A model generated the notes under the pieces. That model saw only the letters and a program-made list of their open reading frames with translations, made no database searches and was not told where the DNA came from. Below are positions 1 through 7,450 of a DNA stretch of 16,868 nucleotides, piece after piece. The stretch spans positions 1 to 16,868 of the forward strand of contig UROJ01000007.1 in assembly GCA_900549335.1 (NCBI GenBank). The letters are read 5' to 3'. The translations under genes were made by a program, and so were the position numbers. How positions within the stretch are numbered: the stretch's first letter is position 1; each line of letters opens with the position of its first letter. Source of the DNA: an uncultured Collinsella sp. (lineage in GTDB: Bacteria; Actinomycetota; Coriobacteriia; Coriobacteriales; Coriobacteriaceae).

Positions 1-180
1 AGGGTCGACTTGCGCGATTGTATTGCCGCTGTCGTCAAACTGGTAGTGGTAATACATTCCATCAGGGTAGTCCTTAAGCCTGAGTTTGAGCATGCAATAG
101 AAGGCAGCGTTTTCGGGGAGGCCTTCCGTCCTAGTATTTGTTAGCCTACCTAGGTGTTTTTTAGCGTCTGTTGTAGACCG
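1..180 (-). CDS. Partial unidentified reading frame running off the left edge
   Basis: Sixty codons are open on the minus strand from position 180 to the window edge, following a TGA at 183-181. The translation looks like real protein, e.g. LPENAAFYCMLKLRLKDYPD and MYYHYQFDDSGNTIAQ. The only start codon is an ATG at 93, with no ribosome binding site, and the protein-like reading begins well before it. It lies in the +1 frame relative to the gene at 161-547, whose TAA stop falls inside this frame. It is therefore either a separate gene starting at 93 or the frameshifted continuation of the neighbour. Family not recognised. Confidence 0.4.
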
Positions 181-547
181 TCATGTTCCAGGAGTTTTCC
201 CGCGCATCATTGCGCATTTCATTTCTGAGGGCGCGCATCTTTTTGAAAGGGAGGGCCTTTACATCGGAATTGCCGAACTTGGAAGGAGCGGTTTCTTTGA
301 GAATGTCTTCGATTTCATCGGTCTCGGCATCGCTAAGTTCATTCAACGTGCAAATGGTCTGGCCTAGCATATAAGCCGAATCGGCACTGCCATTTTTTGA
401 AATGCTATCGCAAGAGCCATTGCACCAGCCAATAAAGTCTTTGACATCTATCGGGATGGTGCTAAAAGTTCCGGAGGCAGAAGCGCTGTGGGAGCAGCTG
501 AAAAAGGCCTGAATGTCGTTCGGGCCGGCGAGCTTGACTTCATTCAT
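161..547 (-). CDS. Hypothetical protein, 128 aa
   Basis: This is a soluble, unrecognised protein of 128 residues. The ATG at 547 is preferred because AAAGGA lies 7 nt upstream; a GTG at 574 would add nine residues but has no suitably spaced binding site. The N-terminal half is rich in Ser and Cys (FFSCSHSAS, then WCNGSCDS) and the C-terminal part is charged (KKMRALRNEMRNDAREN). No membrane segment or signal peptide is visible. The frame ends at a TAA just before a run of six A bases, and a protein-like frame continues in +1 towards the window edge, so the natural protein may be longer or the gene may be broken. No function can be assigned. Confidence 0.6.
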   Translation of the reverse strand: MNEVKLAGPNDIQAFFSCSHSASASGTFSTIPIDVKDFIGWCNGSCDSISKNGSADSAYMLGQTICTLNELSDAETDEIEDILKETAPSKFGNSDVKALPFKKMRALRNEMRNDARENSWNMTVYNRR

Positions 548-675
548 TGAGTATTCCTTTCCATCAAGAAACACACCTCATTATTAATACGCATTTTGAT
601 GACGATGGCTAGAGGGCGCCAACACTAGCGTGGTCTCAAAGAAGGAGAAAATCGGACGCTCGGAACGGTTAAAAA

Positions 676-862
676 TCGAGGTGGAATACTTTTCCCGAGA
701 AGTGAACGAGCAAAATCTGACACCCCGATGCATCCACACTTTTAAGGTGCCGTTTCCTGCGGTTTCGTTGCTTGAATCCTGCGGTTTTGGCACCAAAAAG
801 CGTGGATGCTTCGGAGGTCTCAAAATAGTCGTTCACTTCTCAGGAAAAGGATTACATCTCGA
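676..862. repeat. Large imperfect inverted repeat (MITE-like or structured-RNA element)
   Basis: Outer arms 676-709 and 829-862 are 34 bp each and match at 30 positions when one is reverse-complemented; the longest unbroken match is GAGAAGTGAACGA. Inner arms 730-751 and 789-809 also pair (GCATCCAC and GGTGCC blocks). The core 752-788 carries the direct repeat CCTGCGGTTT twice. The whole unit could fold into one long hairpin in DNA or RNA. No transposase is present. It resembles a non-autonomous dispersed element, but copy number cannot be judged from one window. Confidence 0.7.
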
Positions 863-957
863 TAGTGGAGGATGTTGACCAGGTAACAAATAGACGGCAA
901 AGGCTGGCCCTGTCGTCAGTTTTCAAGCGACTGGGACATGGCGGGCGGTCGATCACC

Positions 958-963
958 TATACT
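958..963 (+). promoter_or_regulatory. Probable -10 element for the Nudix gene
   Basis: TATACT matches the sigma-70 -10 consensus at five of six positions and places a start of transcription near 970, giving a leader of about 26 nt. The -35 region is weak (GGGACA at 933-938 with 19-nt spacing is the best fit). Confidence 0.45.
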
Positions 964-996
964 GGTTGGGCTCAACTGGAGAGGTGATAACTAGTT

Positions 997-1392
997 ATGA
1001 AATCAATCAATGTTGCAGCGGCAATTATTCAGAAGGACGGGAAAATCCTGAGCTGCCAGCGTGGCTACGGCGAGTTTAAAGACGGCTGGGAGTTTCCGGG
1101 CGGCAAGCTCGAGCCGGGCGAGACCGGCGAGCAGGCGATCGTGCGCGAGATTCAGGAGGAACTCGAGGTCACGATCGGCAATCTCGACTATCTGTGCACG
1201 GTTGAGCACGATTACGAGACGTTCCACCTGTCGATGCAGTGCTACCTGGCTAATATCCTTTCGGGGGAGTTCAAAGAGCACGCTCACGAGGACATGAAGT
1301 GGCTCGATACCAATAACCTCTGGGATGTCGATTGGCTTCCGGCGGACGTTAAAGTCGTTAGGGAACTCGAAAAGAAACTCGGGCTTAAGTAA
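997..1392 (+). CDS. Nudix (deoxy)nucleoside triphosphate pyrophosphohydrolase
   Basis: This 131-residue MutT/NudG-type hydrolase should split nucleoside triphosphates to monophosphate and pyrophosphate. The Nudix box runs from G36 to V58: G36, E42, R50-E51 and the metal-binding E54-E55 are all present, but the usual glycine after EE-x is E57. WEFPGGKLEPGE precedes the core helix, and a late MKWL...DWLPAD segment is typical of the CTP/oxidised-dNTP branch. Length is normal for the family. GGAGAGGTGAT lies upstream of the ATG. It converges on the HKD-helicase gene with only 43 bp between stop codons, sharing a terminator, which suggests they may travel together. Substrate cannot be told from sequence. 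Confidence 0.9.
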   Translation: MKSINVAAAIIQKDGKILSCQRGYGEFKDGWEFPGGKLEPGETGEQAIVREIQEELEVTIGNLDYLCTVEHDYETFHLSMQCYLANILSGEFKEHAHEDMKWLDTNNLWDVDWLPADVKVVRELEKKLGLK

Positions 1393-1394
1393 GC

Positions 1395-1434
1395 AAAAAG
1401 GAGCGGGCGCCACATGGGCGACCCACTCCTTTTT
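1395..1434. terminator. Bidirectional terminator between convergent genes
   Basis: AAAAAGGAG (1395-1403) pairs with CTCCTTTTT (1426-1434), and inner GGG/CCC extends the stem after one mismatch. The A-tract on one side and T-tract on the other make it work in both directions, for the Nudix gene on the plus strand and the helicase gene on the minus strand. Confidence 0.85.
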
Positions 1435-1435
1435 G

Positions 1436-4312
1436 TTACTCTGTCTCACTCAGATCGCTGAGCATAAACTCGTAAATGTCCTGCCTCACGGGTGCGTTGA
1501 GCTCATATTCGATTTCGACGGCGTTATCACCGCTCTTGATTTTGATGGTCTCGAACTTGCCGGTCGGGTGCATCTCACCCAGGAAGTAAAACTCCTTGCC
1601 GCCCTTATCGTCCTTGTTCTTGCGCATAAATAAATACGTCTTTAGCCCGTTGCCCGGCCATGCCTGCAGGCGTTGAATCTCGGGAGAGTTGAGCGTGCGG
1701 TTGACCTTGGAGATTGCGATGAACTTACTCGGCGAGACAAAGCGGTCTTCATACTGAATGGACTCGCTAATGTCGGGTGCCTTGTCATAGTTAATAAACA
1801 CGGGGAATGTATTGGTCTTCTCGTCGTAGAAGTAGCCGCCAAGATTTTGGCCGTTGATGTTCTTTTCCCAGTTCATCAAGCGGCAAACCTCTTCGTACGT
1901 GTACTTGGCGTTGAGAACGAAATTTGTGTTTTCGTACGTCTCGGCATAGTCGAGTCGGTTGCGCGCGATGCCAAAATCCAGCACCTCGAGAACCTGGCGT
2001 TTGAACTCGGCATTGCGCAGAGCGGTCGCAAAGGCTTCGGTCAGACGAGGTCCGCATCCATCGTCAATAAGCAGGGAAACGAAATCCTTAGGAGTGGCAA
2101 AGTCACCCTTAAGGACAGCGATTGCCGACCTAACGGCGCTGTCCTTAAGTTGTGCGCGGTAGTTCCTAAGCGCGGCCTCGCGCATATGTCGATAGCCCTC
2201 GTGTCCGGCTTCGACGAGCGTCTGAAGCAAATAGAGGTCTTCGAATCGCTTGCCCGCGGCGAGCTTTTGCGAAATAAATTTGAGAATCTTGGTTTGATCA
2301 GAGGAAAAATGGACTGTGTAGCCCGGCTCGTATTTGGAAAGAAATGCGTGGTAGGACCCCAGGCCGCTGTTCTTGAAGATAAGCAGCGGATCGATGGAGC
2401 CATTACGATCAAATTCGAGCAGCGAGGGAATCTTGCCGAGTTTCTGACGCAAGTCGAGATATTCGTTCTTCAAAAATCTGACGGAGGAAAAGTCGCCGCC
2501 GTCGATGGCCTTATAGATGCGTGCTTCGGAAATACGATCGAAGCTTACCGTTGAGCATCCGGGGATCGTCGAATCGCTCTCTTGGACGAGACGACGCAGA
2601 CGGTCTTTATTGTACGTCTTGTCACCCGAAAGCGCGATGGGCACCAGGAAGTTGCTCTGGTAATTGCCAATAAAGTCTAGTACCAGTGCGTATTCCTTGC
2701 CATCATTCAGGCGCAAACCTCGTCCGAGCTGCTGAATAAAGATGATTGCGGAGTCGGTGCGTCGAAGCATGATGATCTGATTGAGCGAGGGGATGTCGAC
2801 GCCTTCGTTCATGATATCGACCGAGAAAATGTACTCGAGCTCGCCGGCTTCAAGTCGGCTGATCGCGGCATCGCGGACTTCATCGGAATCTTGACCGCTA
2901 ATCGCAGCCGTTCGATATCCGAGGGCGTTGAATTTGCGCGACAGTTCTTCGGCCTCGGCGTTTCGATTGCAGAATATTAAGCCCCTGCGGTTGCTTTTGG
3001 TGACGCTGTATTCTTCGATCTTCTCGGTGATGTGACGCACACGCTCGTCAGACGTCAAGCGTCCGAACAAGGCAGTGTCTTCGACCGTCTCGTCGTCAAT
3101 CTCCAGATCGTGAATGCCAAAATAATGGAAGGGGGCTAGCATCTCTTCGGCCAAAGCGTCCTGCAGCGTGATCTGGAACGCGATGACGTGATTGAAAAGG
3201 GCAAAGACGTCATAGCCGTCGGTGCGATTAGGTGTAGCGGTCATGCCCAGATAAAACCGAGGCGTAAAGTGCGACATGATGGATTGGTAGCTCTGAGATC
3301 CCGTGCGGTGGGCCTCGTCGATGACGATGTAGTCGAACTCATCGGGACGGAAATCGCTCAGATGTTTGGCGACCGAAGAACACATGGCAAACACGCAGGT
3401 GGCATTGCTTATATTCTTGCCAGCTTGATATGTGTCGAACGTATAGGTACTACCTAAGAGCCGTTCGTAGCTTACACGGGAGGCGTCTATAATGCGTCGG
3501 CGGTGCGCAAGAAAGAGGATGCGCCGGGGTTTAGTTGCGAGCACGTCGAACGCCGAAAGGAAGGTCTTGCCAGTGCCGGTTGCCGAGACCAGCAATGCAC
3601 GGGTCTCGCCCTTTCGGTGGATTACGCCGAGCGCCTCAAGGGCGCGCTGCTGCATTTTATTGGGCTTGATTTCTTCGAGGTCGTTCGTGGTTGGGCTAAC
3701 AGTTGCCTGGAACGTCGGTTTCGATTTGGGCTTTGAGGGATGTGCCGATCGATATGCGGCATAGTTCTCAATCCAGTCTTGGGAAAGCAAAACGGTTGAG
3801 GTGTCGTTCCACAACGAATTGAACTCGCCCCTCAGTTCGCCGAGTAGGCGGCTGTTCTCGACAGTCTGGTACAGCACGTTCCATTCTTTATTACAGGTGA
3901 GGGCGGTCTGCGTCATGTTCGAGCTGCCGACGATGACCGTGCTGGTTTCGCCCTTATCAAAAATGTATCCCTTGGCATGCAGATTACCCTGGAATACGCG
4001 AACTTCCATGTTGTCGTATTCCAGGAGCTTGCGAAAGGCATCGGGTGAGTTGAAGTTGAGATAGGTGGACGTGAGCAGCCTGCCCTTAATGCCACGCTGC
4101 TTGAGCTCCTGGAACGTCTCGACCAGGATTTGAAGGCCGCCGTCTGCAACAAACGCTACGCAAAAGTCAAAAGAGCCGCAGGTTGAGAGCTGCTCCTTGA
4201 TAACGGATAGTAGTGTTCCGCCTGTCGCCTTTGAGTTGGCGATGAGCTTGGGTGAATCGTTCTCGCGTGCAAGCGAGTCGAATTCAATATCAATCTGCTG
4301 CTGCGTAGTCAT
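1436..4312 (-). CDS. HKD nuclease - superfamily 2 helicase - DUF3427 protein
   Basis: The protein has 958 residues in three parts. Residues about 30-170 are a phospholipase D-like domain with H112-x-K114-x4-D119 and a following GSSN at 129-132, the catalytic signature of HKD nucleases. Residues about 215-560 are an SSL2-like superfamily 2 helicase: Walker A SATGTGKT 243-250, DEAH 332-335, TAT 358-360, NEGVDIP 502-508 and QQLGRGLR 527-534. The remainder matches the DUF3427 architecture. All key residues look intact. Proteins of this layout occur in variable genome regions and are suspected in defence or DNA processing; that role is inferred here. The ATG at 4312 is chosen because AAAGG lies 10 nt upstream; a TTG at 4321 is too close to that site. 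It ends at the terminator shared with the Nudix gene. Confidence 0.9.
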   Translation of the reverse strand: MTTQQQIDIEFDSLARENDSPKLIANSKATGGTLLSVIKEQLSTCGSFDFCVAFVADGGLQILVETFQELKQRGIKGRLLTSTYLNFNSPDAFRKLLEYDNMEVRVFQGNLHAKGYIFDKGETSTVIVGSSNMTQTALTCNKEWNVLYQTVENSRLLGELRGEFNSLWNDTSTVLLSQDWIENYAAYRSAHPSKPKSKPTFQATVSPTTNDLEEIKPNKMQQRALEALGVIHRKGETRALLVSATGTGKTFLSAFDVLATKPRRILFLAHRRRIIDASRVSYERLLGSTYTFDTYQAGKNISNATCVFAMCSSVAKHLSDFRPDEFDYIVIDEAHRTGSQSYQSIMSHFTPRFYLGMTATPNRTDGYDVFALFNHVIAFQITLQDALAEEMLAPFHYFGIHDLEIDDETVEDTALFGRLTSDERVRHITEKIEEYSVTKSNRRGLIFCNRNAEAEELSRKFNALGYRTAAISGQDSDEVRDAAISRLEAGELEYIFSVDIMNEGVDIPSLNQIIMLRRTDSAIIFIQQLGRGLRLNDGKEYALVLDFIGNYQSNFLVPIALSGDKTYNKDRLRRLVQESDSTIPGCSTVSFDRISEARIYKAIDGGDFSSVRFLKNEYLDLRQKLGKIPSLLEFDRNGSIDPLLIFKNSGLGSYHAFLSKYEPGYTVHFSSDQTKILKFISQKLAAGKRFEDLYLLQTLVEAGHEGYRHMREAALRNYRAQLKDSAVRSAIAVLKGDFATPKDFVSLLIDDGCGPRLTEAFATALRNAEFKRQVLEVLDFGIARNRLDYAETYENTNFVLNAKYTYEEVCRLMNWEKNINGQNLGGYFYDEKTNTFPVFINYDKAPDISESIQYEDRFVSPSKFIAISKVNRTLNSPEIQRLQAWPGNGLKTYLFMRKNKDDKGGKEFYFLGEMHPTGKFETIKIKSGDNAVEIEYELNAPVRQDIYEFMLSDLSETE

Positions 4313-4695
4313 CCCGGCCAAACCTTTCGAAAGACTATGTTGGCGCCAGGATAACAGATCGATCGTTCGTGTTTTGGGCGTATGTGATTTTTAGACTATC
4401 GGCTACTCAAGTTTGTGGCTGCGGCCTTGGTGCCGTGTCTTGCTGGGCCTCTCTCTATCTATATGTATGTGTTTTCGTCTTATAGGCTGCTGGGAGAAGT
4501 CCTGCCCCCCAAGATTCCGCGCATGCCATGGCTCCGTGTCGGCCATGTGGCAAGCTGCTTGTCATAGCCTCGCCGGAATCCGACTGCAAATGGCCACGGA
4601 CGGATATGCAGGTTCTTGTCGCTACGTGAGAAAAACTTGCAAAACTCGCAAGTTCTTGTCATGCTGTGAGAAAAACTTGCAGATTGGGGCGGGCG
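4313..4695. other. Divergent intergenic region with regulatory array
   Basis: These 383 bases lie between two divergent genes (helicase leftward, ATPase rightward). No convincing gene is seen: a longer minus-strand frame at 4480-4929 overlaps the start of the ATPase antisense and lacks a binding site. The right third carries the phased half-site array. No clear sigma-70 promoter could be picked for either gene. Confidence 0.6.
4608..4680. promoter_or_regulatory. Array of four phased, alternating 13-bp half-sites
   Basis: Half-sites start at 4608, 4628, 4648 and 4668, each 13 bp, with 7-bp spacers. Sites 1 and 3 read GCAGGTTCTTGTC and GCAAGTTCTTGTC; sites 2 and 4 are the reverse orientation, both GAGAAAAACTTGC. 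Orientation alternates, so each neighbouring pair is an imperfect palindrome and the 33-bp pair unit repeats with a 40-bp period. The last site ends 15 bp before the ATPase ATG. The 20-bp pitch (about two helical turns) suggests a same-face protein-binding array; alternatively the RNA could form mutually exclusive hairpins. Confidence 0.7.
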
Positions 4696-5991
4696 ATGGA
4701 TAAACGGATGGTCCCTAGAAATCGATATCTCGAGAAATTGATTGCCTTTCGTGATGCGGATGTCATCAAGGTCGTAACGGGTATGCGCCGTTGTGGCAAA
4801 TCGACGCTTCTGGACATGATGCGCAAACATCTTGAGGATAACGGCGTTCCATCCGAATGTCTTTTGACCTTTAAGATAGAGTCGTTTGAGCTGGAGGGCG
4901 TGCGTGATTGGCGAGAGCTTTACCGCCACGTCGACGGCCTAATGCCTGCTGGTAAGAGGTGCTATCTCTTCTTCGATGAGCTCCAGGAGGTTGCCGGATG
5001 GGAGAAGGCGATTAACGCACTTCGTGTCGACCGGGACTGCGATATATATGTTACGGGTTCGAATGCTTTTCTCCTCTCGTCAGAGATTGCGACCTTAATC
5101 TCGGGCAGGTATGTCGAGATTCGGATGCATCCGCTCACTTTTTCGGAATATGTCGACTTTCTTGGTCCGACTGACGTCACGAATAGGCTCGCTGTTTTTG
5201 GTCGGGAGGACATCGTTGCGCTCGACGATCTTCTCGACCGTTATCTTACGTTTGGAGGCCTGCCGTTTCTCGCTGCTTCAAAGCTGCCGGAGCAGGAAAT
5301 GAAGGACTATATCTGGAGCACGTACCAAACAATCGTCGGGCGCGACATTTTGGCTCGCGAGGCGCGTCGGGGTAGACGGTCGGTGACGAGCAGGAGTGTG
5401 CTCGACCGCGTCACTTCCTACTTGGCTGATAACATTTCAAACCCGACATCAATTAATAAGATCGTTGGAACGCTGGAAGAGAACGGGGCGAAATCCTCGC
5501 ACGGCGTCGTGGACACTTGTGTGTCTGCCCTTGAGGAGACCTATATCTTCTCGCACGCGCGCCGATTTGATATTAAGGGTCGGGACATTTTGAAGACCGG
5601 TGGCAAGTTCTACATTGAGGATCTGGGGCTTCGAGCTTTCTTGGATGGGTATCGCGGCAGCGACAGCGGGCGTGTTCTCGAAAATGCCGTTTACAATCGC
5701 CTTGTCTATGACGGATATCAAGTCTTCACGGGTCATCTTCGAGATGCCGAAATCGACTTCGTTGCAATCGGCGACGGCTCGGATCGTAAGTTTATTCAGG
5801 TTACAGAGTCGATTGACGAGGAGGCGACGCGTAAGCGCGAGCTGCGTCCATTTGAGCTCAGATCGCTCGAGAAGATTACCGGCGGTTACGAGAAGATCAT
5901 TGTCGTTCGTCAGGGGAGCCATCCGACCGACATCGACGGTATCAAAATCGTTTCTGCAGTCGATTTCTTAATGGGTAGGCTTGGGGCTTAG
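4696..5991 (+). CDS. AAA_14 / DUF4143 ATPase
   Basis: This 431-residue protein belongs to the AAA_14 plus DUF4143 family of prokaryotic ATPases of unclear role. Walker A is GMRRCGKST (29-37), Walker B YLFFDE (90-95), sensor region IYVTGSN (117-123), followed by the family motif HPLTFSEY (145-152) and FGGLPFLAAS (186-195). The C-terminal domain has LEN (328-330), EIDFVA (352-357) and FIQV (366-369), the pattern often compared to PD-(D/E)xK nucleases; catalysis is not certain. The ATG at 4696 is chosen because GGGGCGGGCG precedes it closely; an upstream ATG at 4666 would begin inside the half-site array. Length is typical of the family. The adjoining array may be its own control region. Confidence 0.88.
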   Translation: MDKRMVPRNRYLEKLIAFRDADVIKVVTGMRRCGKSTLLDMMRKHLEDNGVPSECLLTFKIESFELEGVRDWRELYRHVDGLMPAGKRCYLFFDELQEVAGWEKAINALRVDRDCDIYVTGSNAFLLSSEIATLISGRYVEIRMHPLTFSEYVDFLGPTDVTNRLAVFGREDIVALDDLLDRYLTFGGLPFLAASKLPEQEMKDYIWSTYQTIVGRDILAREARRGRRSVTSRSVLDRVTSYLADNISNPTSINKIVGTLEENGAKSSHGVVDTCVSALEETYIFSHARRFDIKGRDILKTGGKFYIEDLGLRAFLDGYRGSDSGRVLENAVYNRLVYDGYQVFTGHLRDAEIDFVAIGDGSDRKFIQVTESIDEEATRKRELRPFELRSLEKITGGYEKIIVVRQGSHPTDIDGIKIVSAVDFLMGRLGA

Positions 5992-6041
5992 GGCGTTTGG
6001 AGCGCGTCTGTTTCCTATGCCTAGCGACATTGCCACAGCTC

Positions 6042-6168
6042 GTGACGCCGCCGGCTTCTTCCTTTCCGTCGGGCGGCACCAACTCAGTTGATCCGTTGGG
6101 GATGGAGGAAAGCGGATCATTTTCGGCGCGCCGCAGGTGATACGAATCCTGCGGCGCGCTGTTTTTTG
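6042..6168 (+). ncRNA. Possible small RNA or structured 3' tail
   Basis: Three successive hairpins occur: GCCGCC 6047-6052 with GGCGGC 6072-6077; TGATCCG 6089-6095 with CGGATCA 6113-6119; then a strong terminator at 6126-6167. The region lies 50 bp beyond the ATPase stop. It may be only the ATPase 3' untranslated tail, or an independent small RNA. No promoter was identified and no known RNA family was recognised. Confidence 0.25.
6126..6167 (+). terminator. Strong intrinsic terminator
   Basis: GCGCGCCGCAGG (6126-6137) pairs perfectly with CCTGCGGCGCGC (6148-6159) around a 10-nt loop, and TGTTTTTT follows. It ends plus-strand transcription after the ATPase gene. Confidence 0.92.
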
Positions 6169-6277
6169 CGCGAGGGCTTTCAGGTGTGTCTGCGTGGCGT
6201 GGGAGACTTAATTTGCCGTCTTGGTCTGTCGCGGCGGCGTGAATCAAAGCAACGACCCTCTAAGGAGTTCGATATTG

Positions 6278-6517
6278 ATGAGTGACAACGCAAAGCATCT
6301 CGCAAAGAAGTGCGTTAAGGACGCGGGGCCGTGCCTCGCGCTGTGCCTTGCCGGCGCAGCGGTCGCGCTGCTGGCTGTTCTGGGGCCATTCGACGCGCTC
6401 CGAAGTGCCAGTTCCCTGCACGTTTGCATGGCCCTTGCCGGCGCCATGATGACCGGCGGCGTGCTCGATCTGGTTTTTTGGGTGCTTGACCCGTTTGGAT
6501 GGAAGAACGAGGGGTAA
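6278..6517 (+). CDS. Small two-helix membrane protein, 79 aa
   Basis: The 79-residue product has two hydrophobic stretches, about residues 18-36 (CLALCLAGAAVALLAVLG) and 47-69 (HVCMALAGAMMTGGVLDLVF), separated by a short polar loop, so it should be an integral membrane hairpin. The N-terminus is basic and the tail ends DPFGWKNEG. The start is fixed by AAGGAG at 6262-6267, 10 nt before the ATG. It is followed 85 bp later by the phosphoesterase gene in the same direction and could share its transcript. No family recognised; function unknown. Confidence 0.75.
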   Translation: MSDNAKHLAKKCVKDAGPCLALCLAGAAVALLAVLGPFDALRSASSLHVCMALAGAMMTGGVLDLVFWVLDPFGWKNEG

Positions 6518-6602
6518 GCCCTAAGGGATGGAAGGGCTGGAACGGTTGGCTTAGTGATCGTGCAGAATGTGGGCTAGCGACTTACAGGGAAGTGGTAATC
6601 CG

Positions 6603-7328
6603 ATGACGGTCTATGTGACGGGCGATATTCACGGCGGCCTCGACATGCAAAAGCTGCGCGACTGGGAGCTTGGGGATAGCCTGACGAGCGACGACTATCT
6701 GATTGTTGCGGGCGACCTTGGCTTTCCCTGGGATTTCTCTGCCGAGGAGTGCGCCGACATCGCCTGGCTGGAGTCGCGCCCCTATACCGTGCTGTTCGTC
6801 GACGGCAACCACGAGCGTTTCGATCACTGGGCGGAGCGACCCATGGAGCTGTGGCACGGTGGGCTGACGCAGCGCCTGTCGGATACCTCTCCCATACGGC
6901 GCCTGACGCGCGGCGAGGTTTTTGAGCTCGACGGCTCAACGATCTTTACCATGGGCGGCGCCACGAGCGTGGACAAGGAATACCGCATTCCGTATTCCAG
7001 CTGGTGGCCGCAGGAGCTGCCGGACGAGCGCAACTTTGAGGAGGCGCGGACAAAGCTCGACAGAATGGGCTGGAAGGTCGACTACGTGATCACCCACACC
7101 TGCTCTACGCGCATGCTTTTGCTCACGCTTTATCCAGCGCCCGGCTGGAATTGCCCCGCGGTTGATCGACTTACGGCATTTTTCGATGAGTTGGAAGACC
7201 GCTTGGACTACAAGCGCTGGTACTACGGGCATTTTCATCGGGATGCCAACCCGGCCGAGCGCCATACCGTGCTCTACGACTGCATCGTCCGCCTGGGCGA
7301 CGAGCTCCAGCCCTGGGATGTTGCGTAG
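6603..7328 (+). CDS. Calcineurin-like metallophosphoesterase
   Basis: The 241-residue protein carries the full metallophosphoesterase signature: GDIHG (7-11), GDLG (37-40), GNHE (68-71), then ITHTCS and GHFH near the C-terminus, which supply the two-metal site. The family hydrolyses phosphomono- or diesters; substrate cannot be predicted. No signal peptide or membrane segment is present, so it is cytoplasmic. The ATG at 6603 begins directly at MTVYVTGDIHG, as usual for the fold, with AGGGAAGTGG upstream; an ATG at 6567 would add 12 non-conserved residues. It may be cotranscribed with the small membrane protein upstream. Confidence 0.9.
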   Translation: MTVYVTGDIHGGLDMQKLRDWELGDSLTSDDYLIVAGDLGFPWDFSAEECADIAWLESRPYTVLFVDGNHERFDHWAERPMELWHGGLTQRLSDTSPIRRLTRGEVFELDGSTIFTMGGATSVDKEYRIPYSSWWPQELPDERNFEEARTKLDRMGWKVDYVITHTCSTRMLLLTLYPAPGWNCPAVDRLTAFFDELEDRLDYKRWYYGHFHRDANPAERHTVLYDCIVRLGDELQPWDVA

Positions 7329-7355
7329 GGGCGGGCATAGCGAGCGCTTCATACG

Positions 7356-7418
7356 ATGCCTTGGGTAGTTACCCTACATTTCAGTAGTAATCATTATCTG
7401 TAGGGTAACTTAAGGCAT
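7356..7418. repeat. Hairpin-forming inverted repeat after the phosphoesterase
   Basis: AGTTACCCTACA (7367-7378) is matched perfectly by TGTAGGGTAACT (7399-7410); outside it ATGCCTT (7356-7362) pairs with AAGGCAT (7412-7418). There is a 20-nt loop and no T-tract. It could act as a weak terminator or stabilising 3' end for the phosphoesterase or the toxin gene, or be a left-over operator, since GGAGG and an ATG (7436) follow closely. Confidence 0.6.
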
Positions 7419-7450
7419 ACTGGGAACTGGAGGAAATGTCGCCCGACGAT

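Larger units (their letters stand above)
575..996. other. Intergenic stretch containing a large palindrome
   Basis: These 422 bases separate the unidentified minus-strand gene from the Nudix gene. They hold the long inverted repeat described separately, plus the likely Nudix promoter near 958. Short frames cross the palindrome on both strands but have no ribosome binding site and are read as by-products of its symmetry. Confidence 0.6.

Noticed and set aside
151..170. A-AAA-AAC-like slippery heptamer for -1 frameshifting
   Set aside because: The TAA stop comes before the A-run in the original frame, and the continuing protein is in the +1, not the -1, frame.
630..878. 82-codon plus-strand frame, and a 79-codon minus-strand frame at 584-823
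   Set aside because: Both run through the large palindrome, have no ribosome binding site, and mirror each other because of its symmetry.
4608..4680. Short regularly spaced repeats as a CRISPR array
   Set aside because: Spacers are only 7 bp, orientation alternates, and no cas gene is present.
4480..4929. 149-codon minus-strand frame
   Set aside because: It covers the half-site array and the start of the ATPase gene antisense, with no start signal.
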